NCBI GenBank assembly: GCA_002424815.1
Contig: DILB01000024.1
Location: 1-29,908, forward strand
Reading direction: 5' to 3'
DNA from: Caryophanales bacterium UBA5603
GTDB taxonomy: Bacteria; Bacillota_I; Bacilli_A; Izemoplasmatales; Hujiaoplasmataceae
DNA: 29,908 nucleotides
In this document: positions 1-7,965 of the stretch, one piece after another
Position numbering within the stretch: position 1 is the first letter of the stretch
Layout: the number at the start of each line of letters is the position of its first letter
The notes under the pieces: generated by a model
Database searches by the model: none
What the model saw: only the letters and a program-made list of their open reading frames with translations
Told to the model about the DNA's origin: nothing
Position numbers and translations under genes: made by a program

Positions 1-966
1 CTCATTGAAGTTGTTGAAGAGGAAATTAAAACGATTCCAACATCTCCAACCATCATAGCCACAGGTCCTTTGACAAGCGATGCATTATTTACATCATTAA
101 AAAATTTGACTGGTGAAAATACTTTGTATTTTTTTGATGCAGCTGCGCCAATCATCGAATTTGATTCCATTGATATGTCTAAAGCCTATTTTAAAAGTCG
201 ATATGATAAAGGTGATGCTACTTATATTAATTGTCCGATGACCGAAGCTGAATACAACCATTGGTACAATGAATTAATAAAAGCAGAATGTGTTATTCCT
301 AAAGATTTTGAACTAAAGATATTTGAAGGGTGCATGCCCTTTGAAGAAATAGCTAGAAGGGGAAGACAGACCCTTTTATTTGGACCAATGAAACCCGTTG
401 GATTGGAAAAAGAAGGAGAAAAAAGGCCGTTTGCGGTTGTTCAATTACGACAAGACAATGTTGCAGGTTCCCTTTACAATATCGTAGGATTTCAAACCCA
501 TTTGACATTTAAAGAACAAGTTAAAATTATACATATGATACCGGGTCTTGAAAACGCAAAAATTGTTCGGTATGGAGTCATGCATCGTAATTCTTTTATC
601 AATGCCCCGAAGATTATTAATCGCCATTACCAAGTTATCAATCATCCTCACATATTTATAGCTGGACAATTAAGCGGCGTTGAGGGTTATCTTGAGAGTG
701 CAGGATCAGGACTCGTGGCAGGAATAAACATGGCAATGTATTTTCGTAATTTAAAATTAATAGAATTTCCTCAGGAAACGGCATTAGGCGCTCAGTCATA
801 TTATCTTGAAAATGCATCATCAGATACTTTTCAACCAATGAATATCAATTTTGGTTTGTTTCCTGCGATTACTGAAAAACATCGAAAAAAAGAACGAAAA
901 AAATTGATGGGTGAGCGTGCTATCAATACTCTTCGCATGATGGTGGAGGATAATAAATTTGAATAA
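1..966 (+). CDS. trmFO: TrmFO, folate/FAD-dependent tRNA m5U54 methyltransferase (5' end outside window)
   Basis: Makes 5-methyluridine at position 54 of the tRNA T loop, using methylenetetrahydrofolate and FADH2; cytoplasmic. The reading frame is open from base 1, so the gene starts upstream of the window. A TTG at 70 lies inside the conserved ATGPLTSDAL segment and is not the start. About 321 codons are visible of the usual 435-450. Family signatures seen are CPMTEAEYNHWYNELI, FEGCMPFEEIARRGR followed by FGPMKPVGL, GQLSGVEGYLESAGSG and FQPMNINFGLFP near the C-terminus. The Cys in FEGC lies in a segment known to be important for catalysis in this family. The stop overlaps the start of xerC by 8 nt. 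The trmFO-xerC order is also found in Bacillus, which supports both calls. Only the N-terminal FAD-binding part is missing. Confidence 0.96.
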   Translation, partial: LIEVVEEEIKTIPTSPTIIATGPLTSDALFTSLKNLTGENTLYFFDAAAPIIEFDSIDMSKAYFKSRYDKGDATYINCPMTEAEYNHWYNELIKAECVIPKDFELKIFEGCMPFEEIARRGRQTLLFGPMKPVGLEKEGEKRPFAVVQLRQDNVAGSLYNIVGFQTHLTFKEQVKIIHMIPGLENAKIVRYGVMHRNSFINAPKIINRHYQVINHPHIFIAGQLSGVEGYLESAGSGLVAGINMAMYFRNLKLIEFPQETALGAQSYYLENASSDTFQPMNINFGLFPAITEKHRKKERKKLMGERAINTLRMMVEDNKFE

Positions 967-1873
967 TCAAGAACTAATGGAATACTATCGTTTATATTTA
1001 GAAGATCAAAAACATTATTCGCCAAATACCGTGGTTGCGTATCTTGATGATGTCAATACTTTAGAAGCATTTTTAAAAAATGAGGACCTTGGAACGTTAT
1101 TTAGTGTTTCAGATCGAATAGGCAAATTTTATATTAGTTATCTTCACGGGACATATTCACCAAAATCAATTAGAAGAAAAATATCTAGTGTTAAATCGAT
1201 GTATGCTTGTTTGGTTAAAGATCAATATTTGACTAATAATCCTTTTCAAAACGCTGTTCTTCCTAAAGAGGATCGTCGTTTGCCCAAGTTCGTTTATGAA
1301 AATGAATTATTCGATTTTCTTGATCATATTGATTGCACTTCATTAATTGGTAAAAGAAATATTGCATTATTTGAATTATTGTATGGGTCCGGGTTGCGTG
1401 TGAGTGAAGTTGTGTCAATCCGTCTATCGGACTTGGATTTCCAAACAAAGACTGTCCTTATTCATGGCAAAGGATCAAAAGATCGATATGTTCCAATGCA
1501 TGAGACTGCAGTATCTCGATTGAAAGATTATATCATAATTGCGCGTCCTGTTTTTAGAGCAAGAACTGAAACGGAAGACAAAAAATTTCTGTTTGTAAAT
1601 TTCAAAGGAACACCACTTACTGACCGTGGTGTTCGAGATATTCTTGATAGAGAACTTAATCATCAAGCATCCTCTCTCAAAATTTCTCCACATACATTAA
1701 GGCATTCTTTCGCAACTCACTTATTGAATCACGGCGTTGACTTACGAACCGTTCAAGAATTATTGGGTCACAAAAGTTTAGCCACAACGCAAATATATAC
1801 GAAGACATCAAGTGATAATCTTAGGTTGATTTACCAGAAAAGTCACCCTAGAGCGAGGAAGATCCATGATTAA
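959..1873 (+). CDS. xerC: XerC-type tyrosine recombinase
   Basis: Site-specific recombinase that resolves chromosome dimers at dif sites, normally with a second Xer protein. The 304 residues are the usual length. A SAM-like N-terminal core-binding domain (about 1-105) is followed by the catalytic domain with the full set of residues: R147 in GSGLRVSE, K171 in HGKGSKDR, H245 and R248 in PHTLRHSFATHLL, H271 in LLGHKSLATT, and nucleophile Y280. The start is TTG at 959, with GGTGGAGGA ending 8 nt upstream; no better start is in frame. It overlaps trmFO by 8 nt and rlmH by 8 nt, so the three are probably cotranscribed. XerC is preferred over XerD because of the trmFO neighbour (codV position in Bacillus), but sequence alone does not separate the two firmly. 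The hslVU and codY genes that follow in Bacillus are absent. Confidence 0.93.
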   Translation: MNNQELMEYYRLYLEDQKHYSPNTVVAYLDDVNTLEAFLKNEDLGTLFSVSDRIGKFYISYLHGTYSPKSIRRKISSVKSMYACLVKDQYLTNNPFQNAVLPKEDRRLPKFVYENELFDFLDHIDCTSLIGKRNIALFELLYGSGLRVSEVVSIRLSDLDFQTKTVLIHGKGSKDRYVPMHETAVSRLKDYIIIARPVFRARTETEDKKFLFVNFKGTPLTDRGVRDILDRELNHQASSLKISPHTLRHSFATHLLNHGVDLRTVQELLGHKSLATTQIYTKTSSDNLRLIYQKSHPRARKIHD

Positions 1874-2348
1874 TATAACAATTATTGCTGTTGGAAAAAT
1901 AAAAGAGAATTATTTGACTTTGGGAATCGAAGAATATTTAAAGCGAATCAAAAAATATTCAAAAATTGAAATTATTGAGATTATCGATGAAAAAAATCCT
2001 TCAAATGATAATGATTCAGAAATCATTAAAATACTTGAACAAGAAAGCGACCAAATTTTATCAAAAATTCCGAAAGATTCTTTCATTATCGCTTTGGGCA
2101 TTGAAGGAGAAATGATTTCAAGTGAAGCATTGGCCGATTTGATTGATAAAACCACTCAATATCGAAATAACAAGATAGTTTTCATTATCGGAAGTTCACA
2201 TGGACTTGCTGAAAAAGTCAAGAAAAATGCTGAAAAGGTTATTTCGTTTTCAAAAATGACTTTTCCTCATCAGCTGATGCGGTTAATTTTATGCGAACAA
2301 TTATATCGAAGTTTGTCTATCCTGAATCATACAAGTTATCATAAATAA
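1866..2348 (+). CDS. rlmH: RlmH, 23S rRNA pseudouridine-1915 N3-methyltransferase
   Basis: SPOUT-class methyltransferase that methylates pseudouridine 1915 in helix 69 of 23S rRNA on the assembled ribosome. The 160 residues match the family length. The N-terminal ITIIAVGKIKENY, the segment IIALGIEGEMISSEALA and SFSKMTFPHQLMRLILCEQLYR are clear family matches. Two normally conserved spots differ. The SAM-site loop usually written IGGSxGL is IGSSHGL here (residues 108-114), and the C-terminal RGExYHK is NHTSYHK (154-160). The ends are otherwise intact, so a functional enzyme is still the best reading. It is last in the trmFO-xerC-rlmH run and its stop codon runs into a terminator hairpin. Confidence 0.93.
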   Translation: MINITIIAVGKIKENYLTLGIEEYLKRIKKYSKIEIIEIIDEKNPSNDNDSEIIKILEQESDQILSKIPKDSFIIALGIEGEMISSEALADLIDKTTQYRNNKIVFIIGSSHGLAEKVKKNAEKVISFSKMTFPHQLMRLILCEQLYRSLSILNHTSYHK

Positions 2349-2376
2349 AAAATCCGAAAAATCGGATTTTTATTTT
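2348..2376. terminator. Bidirectional terminator between rlmH and pepT
   Basis: A perfect 10-bp stem (AAAAATCCGA, 2348-2357, with TCGGATTTTT, 2362-2371) closes a 4-nt A loop, with a T-rich stretch on the + strand side and an A-rich stretch that reads as T on the - strand. It starts inside the rlmH stop codon and overlaps the pepT stop codon on the other strand, so it can serve both convergent genes. Confidence 0.85.
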
Positions 2377-3587
2377 GTAACAATCTCTATAATTCCTTTG
2401 ATAATTTCTACGGCTGAATCCATTTCATTGATTGAAAGATATTCAAAGGGGCCATGAAAATTATATCCGCCTGTTCCAAGATTAGGACAGGGTAAGCCAA
2501 GATAAGTTAATCTCGCGCCATCGGTACCGCCTCGAATTGGTTCAATCACCGGAATAATCCCCTGATTGGTAATTGCTTGTTTTGCGATATCAATAATTTC
2601 CATTTTGGATTCCAGGATGTCGCGCATGTTAAAATATGAATCAGTAATAGTTAAATGACAAGTTCCTTTTCCATATTTCTCGTTAATGAAGCTAGCAGCT
2701 GATTCGAAATCACGCTTTTGTTGAGCAAAGATTGTACGATCATGATTACGAATAATATAATTTGATTTTGCTTGTTCACAAGATCCTTCTATAGATGTCA
2801 TGTGATTGAATCCTTCATAACCTTCAGTGATTTCAGGTCGCATAAACTCAGGGAGTAATTGGTTAAATTCATAGGCAAGATGTATTGCGTTTAACATTTT
2901 ATTTTTTGCTGATCCAGGATGTACTGATTTACCGTTAAAAACCAGTTTTGCAGATGCCGCATTGAAATTTTCAAATGCAATTTCTCCCACTTTTGAACCA
3001 TCAAGCGTATATCCAAAATCGGCATCGACTTTGGTGAGGTCTAGATGATCTGTCCCTCTTCCAACTTCTTCATCGGGCGTAAAAACAATTCGAAGTTCTC
3101 CATGTTCAAATTTTGGATTCGAGGTTAAATATTCTACGAGCGTCATTATTTCGGCAATTCCAGCTTTATCATCTGCCCCAAGTAACGTTGTCCCGTCAGT
3201 CACAATCAAATCATGACCGATATTGCCAAGTAAATTAGGAAATGTAACTGGATCAAGTGATAATTGAGTTTCGTTATTAAGGATAATTTTTTTTCCATCA
3301 TAATTCTTAATGATTCTAGGATGAATATTCTTCCCAGATGAATCGTGTGAAGTATCCATATGAGCAATCAAGGCAATCTTAGGCAATTTTTTAATTGAAT
3401 TAGAAGGGATTTTGCCTATAACATACCCAAATTCATCCAGTTCAGCATAAACACCGAAGGAAAACAATTCTTGCAAAAGATATTTCGCTAAGTCTAATTG
3501 TTTTATTGTCGATGGATAGGTGGTAGATTCAGGATCAGATTGAGTATCAAATTTAACATATTGTAAAAATCTTTCATAAGCTTTCAT
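2370..3587 (-). CDS. pepT: Peptidase T (tripeptide aminopeptidase, M20B)
   Basis: Cytoplasmic dinuclear zinc aminopeptidase that removes the N-terminal residue of tripeptides. The 405 residues are the normal PepT length. Metal and catalytic residues are all present and spaced as in the Salmonella enzyme: H76 and D78 in AHMDTS, D139 in LLGADDKAG, E173/E174 in PDEEVGRG, D196 in YTLDGS, and H378 in YNFHGPFE. The N-terminal YVKFDTQSDPES and the IRGGTDGARLTYLG segment are also typical. AGGAGG lies 7-8 nt upstream of the ATG, which settles the start. It is a single-gene unit, convergent with rlmH and divergent from the esterase operon. Confidence 0.97.
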   Translation of the reverse strand: MKAYERFLQYVKFDTQSDPESTTYPSTIKQLDLAKYLLQELFSFGVYAELDEFGYVIGKIPSNSIKKLPKIALIAHMDTSHDSSGKNIHPRIIKNYDGKKIILNNETQLSLDPVTFPNLLGNIGHDLIVTDGTTLLGADDKAGIAEIMTLVEYLTSNPKFEHGELRIVFTPDEEVGRGTDHLDLTKVDADFGYTLDGSKVGEIAFENFNAASAKLVFNGKSVHPGSAKNKMLNAIHLAYEFNQLLPEFMRPEITEGYEGFNHMTSIEGSCEQAKSNYIIRNHDRTIFAQQKRDFESAASFINEKYGKGTCHLTITDSYFNMRDILESKMEIIDIAKQAITNQGIIPVIEPIRGGTDGARLTYLGLPCPNLGTGGYNFHGPFEYLSINEMDSAVEIIKGIIEIVTK

Positions 3588-3617
3588 ATGGGTTCCTCCT
3601 CAAAAATATCTATATCT

Positions 3618-3646
3618 ATTATAAGTGATTTTTTCTTTTGAGTAAC
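3618..3646 (-). promoter_or_regulatory. Likely pepT promoter
   Basis: On the minus strand a perfect TATAAT (3618-3623) lies about 30 nt upstream of the pepT start. A weak TTACTC-like -35 (3640-3645) is 16 nt away. The -10 is convincing; the -35 is not. Confidence 0.45.
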
Positions 3647-3749
3647 GAAATTTGGTTTATTTTTTTTGATATACTAATAATATATTTATTAACGACTTAA
3701 TGCTCTTAATTTTGTTAAGTCTATCACTTTTCAAATTACCATGATATGG

Positions 3750-3755
3750 TATAAT
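3750..3755 (+). promoter_or_regulatory. -10 element for the esterase-nagA operon
   Basis: TATAAT at 3750-3755 lies 30 nt ahead of the TTG start at 3785, followed by AAGGAGGT at 3770-3777. No good -35 is seen at 16-18 nt. A transcript starting about 7 nt downstream of the -10 would begin near 3762, just before the ribosome binding site. Confidence 0.5.
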
Positions 3756-3784
3756 GTATTTATTCCATGAAGGAGGTAATAATT

Positions 3785-4717
3785 TTGCTTGAAATTCGAT
3801 ATACAAAAAAAACACTTCGTGGCAATCTTGCCAAACAAATCCTTCGACTCTCTAAAGTTATTATCAAAAACCCTATTGTCAATGACATTAGTTTTGGCAA
3901 ACTATATTCAACGCATCTATCTTTAAAATATGAATTCCCTAAAAATATTGGATCAAAATGGATTGATCTTGGAAACGCCAAAATGGAACAGATTTTTTCG
4001 AAAAAGAAGTCATGTGGTAATGTCATCTTGCAGCTTCACGGTGGGGCTTATGTAAAAGGGTATAATGATACTTATCGTCGCTCAGCCATAAAATATCATA
4101 CTATTTCACATGGAGCACATGTTTTTTCACTCGATTATCGAGTAGCACCTGAAAATCCATTTCCTGCAGCACTTGACGATGCGTTTTCTGCATATAACTA
4201 TTTATTACAAGCAGGATTTGATTCGAAAAAAATCATCATTGTAGGTGATAGTGCAGGAGGAGGATTAACCATCGCTTTATGCATGAAATTAAGAGATTTA
4301 AATCTTCCATTACCAAAAGCGTTAATCACGATGTCTGCGTGGACAGATTTAGCAGGAGAAGGAGAATCTTATATAAGAAATCAAATGCTTGATCCTATGC
4401 TCGGACAACACACCTTGCCTCTTGAACATAATTCCTATGTAGGCAATCATGATATTAAAAACCCGTATATTTCTCCCGCTTATGGAACCTTTGAAGGTTT
4501 TCCAGATATGATGATGCATGTTGGTAGCCATGAAGTTTTAGAGTCTGATACATTGACTGTGGCTAAAAAAGCAAGTGATTCTGGCGTTAATGTCCATGTC
4601 ACGCTTTATCGAGGCATGTTTCATGTGTTTCAATTAGCTTTCAATTTGATTCCTGATGCAAAAAAAGCTTGGCGTGAAATTGAGAATTATATTGAAACCC
4701 AATTTATTGCTTGTTAA
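3785..4717 (+). CDS. Alpha/beta hydrolase, hormone-sensitive-lipase type (esterase/deacetylase)
   Basis: Carboxylester hydrolase of the HSL/Abhydrolase_3 family, 310 residues. The oxyanion-hole motif is LQLHGGAY (HGGA 85-88). The nucleophile elbow is GDSAGG with S156, and the catalytic His is H280 in GMFHVFQ. DYRVAPENPFPAALDDA is the typical segment between them. The catalytic acid position (GxxD in most relatives) reads GSHE, so E250 probably replaces Asp. An in-frame ATG at 3767 lies upstream, but the AAGGAGGT at 3770-3777 falls inside that extension and is 7-8 nt from TTG 3785, so TTG is the better start. No signal peptide is seen, so it is probably cytoplasmic. It is first in an operon with an acyltransferase-fold protein, a small membrane protein and nagA, which suggests acyl or acetyl transfer and removal on a common substrate; that substrate is unknown. 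Confidence 0.85.
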   Translation: MLEIRYTKKTLRGNLAKQILRLSKVIIKNPIVNDISFGKLYSTHLSLKYEFPKNIGSKWIDLGNAKMEQIFSKKKSCGNVILQLHGGAYVKGYNDTYRRSAIKYHTISHGAHVFSLDYRVAPENPFPAALDDAFSAYNYLLQAGFDSKKIIIVGDSAGGGLTIALCMKLRDLNLPLPKALITMSAWTDLAGEGESYIRNQMLDPMLGQHTLPLEHNSYVGNHDIKNPYISPAYGTFEGFPDMMMHVGSHEVLESDTLTVAKKASDSGVNVHVTLYRGMFHVFQLAFNLIPDAKKAWREIENYIETQFIAC

Positions 4718-4746
4718 TGATATATGAAATTGAAAGAAGGATATTT

Positions 4747-6051
4747 ATGAGTAAGACCCAACACGCTAATGACTGGTATAAATTAGATAATGCTGGTAAA
4801 ATTTTTCCGGCAGTTTCCACTAAGAAAGAAACGAATACTTTTAGAGTTCAAATGGTTTTAAAAGAAACAATTGATAAAGATCTACTTCAATTGGCTGCTG
4901 ATGCTATTTTGGAACGTTTTCCAATGTTTAAAGTACGATTAAAGAGTGGCTTTTTTTGGAATTATCTAGATTCCAATGAACGCCCTTTTTATGTTTTGCC
5001 TTTAACGCATCATGTTTGTGGTAGATTGAGTCCTAAAGAAAACAATGGGTTTTTATTCCAAATATATTATCGAGATAATCTTGTCGCTGTCGAAATGTTT
5101 CATGCTTTGGCTGATGGGACTGGAGCCTTAACATTAATCAAATCGCTTGTTTTTGAATATTTACTTTTAAAGGGATATAAAGTTACTCCTGATAATATCA
5201 TATTGACAAAAGATTCTCTCCCCCAAAAAGAAGAATATGTAGACGCTCAAAGCGTATATTATAATCCTAACAATCGAAAGCATGTTCCTGAAGAAAGAGC
5301 ATTTCATGTCAAAGGGACACCCATAGAAGACAATAATATTGGTTTAATTTCGGGAACACTTTCAACAAATAAAATGCTAGAACTGGCAAGAGAACATCAG
5401 GCAACCATAACTGAATACTTAACTGCTTTGACTATGCGCATAATCTATCTGACACAGATAAAATACCGAGAACATCTTCCTGAAAATCAAAAACCCGTAA
5501 AAATATTTGTGCCAGTGAATATGCGAAAGCACTTTCCATCGAATACCCTTCGTAATTTCTCAATTTTTGTTAAATCAAATATGAAAATGAATCGTCCTGA
5601 TATCAGTTTTGATGAGATTCTTGCGCTTGTCAAAGAACAATTCAAAGCGGGAATGGAAAAATCCGAACTTATTCGAAAAATGAGTGAAAATGTTGCTTTT
5701 GAAAAAAACATCTTTTTAAGAATAACACCTTATTTTTTAAAAAAATATGCCTTGAAAATCGGTTACTCTTTTTTAGGCATTACCTTAAATACGCTTAGTC
5801 TATCTAATCTTGGAAGTGTTGATTTACCACTTTCGATGCAACCTTACATTGACAATATATCGGCTTCAGTTTATTCAGGAAAATACAATACAATCAATTT
5901 AGCTATTTCATCCTTTCAAGATAAATTTAAAATTACATTTACTAGATCGATAATTGAAACAACGATTGAAAGAGAGTTTTTTAGGCATTTTACTTCAAAA
6001 GGAATTGATGTGTTAATTGAAAGTAATTATGTAGAGGAGTATGCGATATGA
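4747..6051 (+). CDS. Condensation-domain/alcohol-acetyltransferase-like protein
   Basis: A 434-residue member of the CoA-dependent acyltransferase superfamily (condensation, PapA5 and alcohol acetyltransferase relatives). The key motif HxxxDG is present as FHALADG (H119, D123, G124); the first His of the usual HHxxxDG pair is Phe. PVNMRKHFPS (from about residue 256) followed by RNFSIFV and later SLSNLGSVDLP are typical of the second half of this fold. An upstream in-frame TTG (4711) overlaps the hydrolase, but ATG 4747 has AGAAGGA 5-6 nt before it and opens with the normal N-terminus, so it was chosen. It overlaps the next gene by ATGA. The reaction is not known; by fold it should move an acyl group from CoA or a carrier to an alcohol or amine. 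The neighbouring esterase and the membrane partner probably act in the same step. Confidence 0.75.
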   Translation: MSKTQHANDWYKLDNAGKIFPAVSTKKETNTFRVQMVLKETIDKDLLQLAADAILERFPMFKVRLKSGFFWNYLDSNERPFYVLPLTHHVCGRLSPKENNGFLFQIYYRDNLVAVEMFHALADGTGALTLIKSLVFEYLLLKGYKVTPDNIILTKDSLPQKEEYVDAQSVYYNPNNRKHVPEERAFHVKGTPIEDNNIGLISGTLSTNKMLELAREHQATITEYLTALTMRIIYLTQIKYREHLPENQKPVKIFVPVNMRKHFPSNTLRNFSIFVKSNMKMNRPDISFDEILALVKEQFKAGMEKSELIRKMSENVAFEKNIFLRITPYFLKKYALKIGYSFLGITLNTLSLSNLGSVDLPLSMQPYIDNISASVYSGKYNTINLAISSFQDKFKITFTRSIIETTIEREFFRHFTSKGIDVLIESNYVEEYAI

Positions 6052-6737
6052 AACATTGTGATAAATGTAAAGTAGACATTCAAACTAATCAAAAATATTG
6101 CCCACTCTGTCATCAAATTCTACAAGGCGAAAATGATCCCGAACGCAAAGAAATTTATCCCGAATACGTCCCTTTGAATCGAACGGTCTTACCACTAACA
6201 AAAAAAATATTCTTGTTTATCACAATTATATCGATTATAACTTTAATTATTGTTAACTTCATGACATGGAGTCAATCACCAAAACTTTGGAGCGTGATCC
6301 CTATTGGAGCAACGCTGTATTTTTGGTTAGTTGTACGTTATGGAATACTTTCAAAACAAAATATTGCTTTTAAATTAGCTTTTCTAACAACAATTTTGCT
6401 AATCATACTAAATTTTATTGATCAAAACTACACGCTTGATGTTACCACTCAGGGATGGGCAATCAACTATGTCACACCCCTAGCGCTTTTGGCTTGTAGC
6501 ACAGCCATATCTTTTATAATCTGGATAAAAAGAATCAATTATAGAGAATATCTCATTTATTTAATGACTATATTAGTCTTCTCGTTGGTACCATTACTCC
6601 TTGTTCTTTTAAAAGTTGCAGATGTAAAATGGCCTTCTATCGCTGCTTTTTGGTCTGCTATCTTCATTTTATTAGTAATTATTTTCTTCTTTCCAAAATC
6701 GATTAAGAATGAAATTAAGAAACGATTCCATCTTTAG
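6048..6737 (+). CDS. Zinc-ribbon plus six-helix membrane protein (DUF6320-like)
   Basis: 229 residues. The N-terminus is a small zinc ribbon with C4, C7, C18 and C21 (HCDKCK and YCPLCHQ). A charged linker follows, then six hydrophobic segments at roughly residues 53-72, 82-101, 107-125, 137-160, 169-190 and 199-220. There is no recognised enzymatic motif. The arrangement and the place directly behind a condensation-like acyltransferase match the DUF6320 group as I remember it; that family name is from memory and is not certain. The ATGA overlap with the upstream gene implies translational coupling and a shared task. It may anchor or regulate the acyltransferase at the membrane; this is inference only. 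Confidence 0.65.
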   Translation: MKHCDKCKVDIQTNQKYCPLCHQILQGENDPERKEIYPEYVPLNRTVLPLTKKIFLFITIISIITLIIVNFMTWSQSPKLWSVIPIGATLYFWLVVRYGILSKQNIAFKLAFLTTILLIILNFIDQNYTLDVTTQGWAINYVTPLALLACSTAISFIIWIKRINYREYLIYLMTILVFSLVPLLLVLLKVADVKWPSIAAFWSAIFILLVIIFFFPKSIKNEIKKRFHL

Positions 6738-6752
6738 TGAAGAGGTATTTTT

Positions 6753-7910
6753 ATGTCTATTCTTATTAAAGGCGGTAATGTTGTCTTTCCTGATGGAATC
6801 CGCGAAGAAAATATTTTGATTAAAGATGATAAAATTGTTTATATTGGACAAAATATTCCACAAGCTAATCTAATAATTGATGCTAAATCCTTTTTCGTTA
6901 CTCCCGGATTCATTGATATTCATCTTCATGGTGGAGGGGGTCATGATTTTATGGAAGCAACCGATGATGCCTTCACTGCCATATGCAATTATCATTTATT
7001 TCAAGGTGCTACTTCGCAAGTTCCAACTGCTATTACGGCTCCTTCAAATGAAATTATTAAATTTCTTGAAGGATTCAAAAATGTTATGGAATCTAATAAA
7101 ATTGACGCACGTTTGTTGGGTGTCCATCTTGAAGGGCCCTATCTCTCTTTTGAAAAAAAAGGAGCACATCCCCAAGAATTTCTTCGTCTTCCAGATCCAA
7201 AAGAATATGAAAATTGGATTGAAAAATATCCTTTTATTATTCGAATGACCATCGCACCAGAACTAGAGGGTGCACTTGATTTGGGAGACTATTTACATAA
7301 TCATAACATTAATGCCTCTATTGGGCATTCAAATGCCTTTGGTTCAGAGGTTGATAAAGCAATTGAACATGGTTATACGAGTGTTACTCATCTTTTTAAT
7401 GCGATGTCTTCTTATGACGAACATCAAGGAATGAAAGCTGCTGGAGTGGCTGAAATGGCCTTATTACGCAAGGATCTTTTTGTTGAAGTAATTAGTGATT
7501 TGCAACATGTACCAAAAGAACTGATTCATCTTGCATATCGGATTAAGGAAAGCAAAAAAATGATTCTTGTTTCTGACTGTCTTGCACCTGCAGGAATGGA
7601 AAAAGGTGAATATTATTTAGGAAATAAATCATCAGGTATGCCGGTTGATGTTAAAGATGCAGTTTATTTACGGGGTCAGAAAAAACTTGCTGGATCAGTT
7701 GCTTCGGTAAATACGCTGTTAAAAAATGTCGTTTCCATTGGTATAGGTTTGGTAGATGCAGTTAATATGCTTTCGTTAACCCCTGCTCAATTAATTGGTC
7801 AAGATTATCACTTGGGTTCAATTTCGATTGATAAATGTGCCGACATTTTACTTCTTGATGGTAGTCTAAATGTAAAAAGGATTATCTGCAAGGGCAAAAT
7901 AATCCTATAA
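6753..7910 (+). CDS. nagA: N-acetylglucosamine-6-phosphate deacetylase
   Basis: Converts N-acetylglucosamine-6-phosphate to glucosamine-6-phosphate and acetate, in amino-sugar and cell-wall recycling; cytoplasmic amidohydrolase. The 385 residues are the normal length. The sequence shows the HxH pair H57/H59 in DIHLHGGGG, metal ligand E127 in HLEGPY, H192 in IGHSNA, H213 in VTHLFNAM, and catalytic D275 in LVSDCLAPAG. LAGSVASVNTLLKN near the C-terminus is also typical. H252 corresponds to the substrate-binding His usually found in an ADGxHV segment (here SDLQHV). AAGAGG lies about 8 nt upstream of the ATG. It is 15 nt behind the membrane protein, so it is cotranscribed with the esterase/acyltransferase cassette. 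nagB is not in the window. Confidence 0.95.
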   Translation: MSILIKGGNVVFPDGIREENILIKDDKIVYIGQNIPQANLIIDAKSFFVTPGFIDIHLHGGGGHDFMEATDDAFTAICNYHLFQGATSQVPTAITAPSNEIIKFLEGFKNVMESNKIDARLLGVHLEGPYLSFEKKGAHPQEFLRLPDPKEYENWIEKYPFIIRMTIAPELEGALDLGDYLHNHNINASIGHSNAFGSEVDKAIEHGYTSVTHLFNAMSSYDEHQGMKAAGVAEMALLRKDLFVEVISDLQHVPKELIHLAYRIKESKKMILVSDCLAPAGMEKGEYYLGNKSSGMPVDVKDAVYLRGQKKLAGSVASVNTLLKNVVSIGIGLVDAVNMLSLTPAQLIGQDYHLGSISIDKCADILLLDGSLNVKRIICKGKIIL

Positions 7911-7923
7911 AAATACTATTTTT

Positions 7924-7950
7924 AAAGGCTAACTTTTAGCCTTTTTTTTG
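7924..7950 (+). terminator. Terminator after nagA
   Basis: A 9-bp stem AAAGGCTAA/TTAGCCTTT (7924-7932 and 7936-7944) with a CTT loop runs into eight T's. It ends the esterase-nagA operon. The A-rich 5' side can also serve the convergent pseudouridine synthase gene, whose stop is at 7966. Confidence 0.88.
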
Positions 7951-7965
7951 AAGTAAACTTTATAC

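Noticed and set aside
70..966. TTG at 70 as the start of trmFO
   Set aside because: The frame is open from base 1 and the bases before 70 encode conserved TrmFO residues (SPTIIATGP). The gene starts upstream of the window.
3767..3784. ATG 3767 as the start of the esterase
   Set aside because: The AAGGAGGT ribosome binding site lies inside this extension and is correctly spaced from TTG 3785.
4711..4746. TTG 4711 as the start of the condensation-like gene
   Set aside because: ATG 4747 has AGAAGGA right before it and the extension looks like untranslated sequence.
6877..7248. 123-codon open frame inside nagA
   Set aside because: It is an out-of-frame shadow of nagA, with no ribosome binding site.
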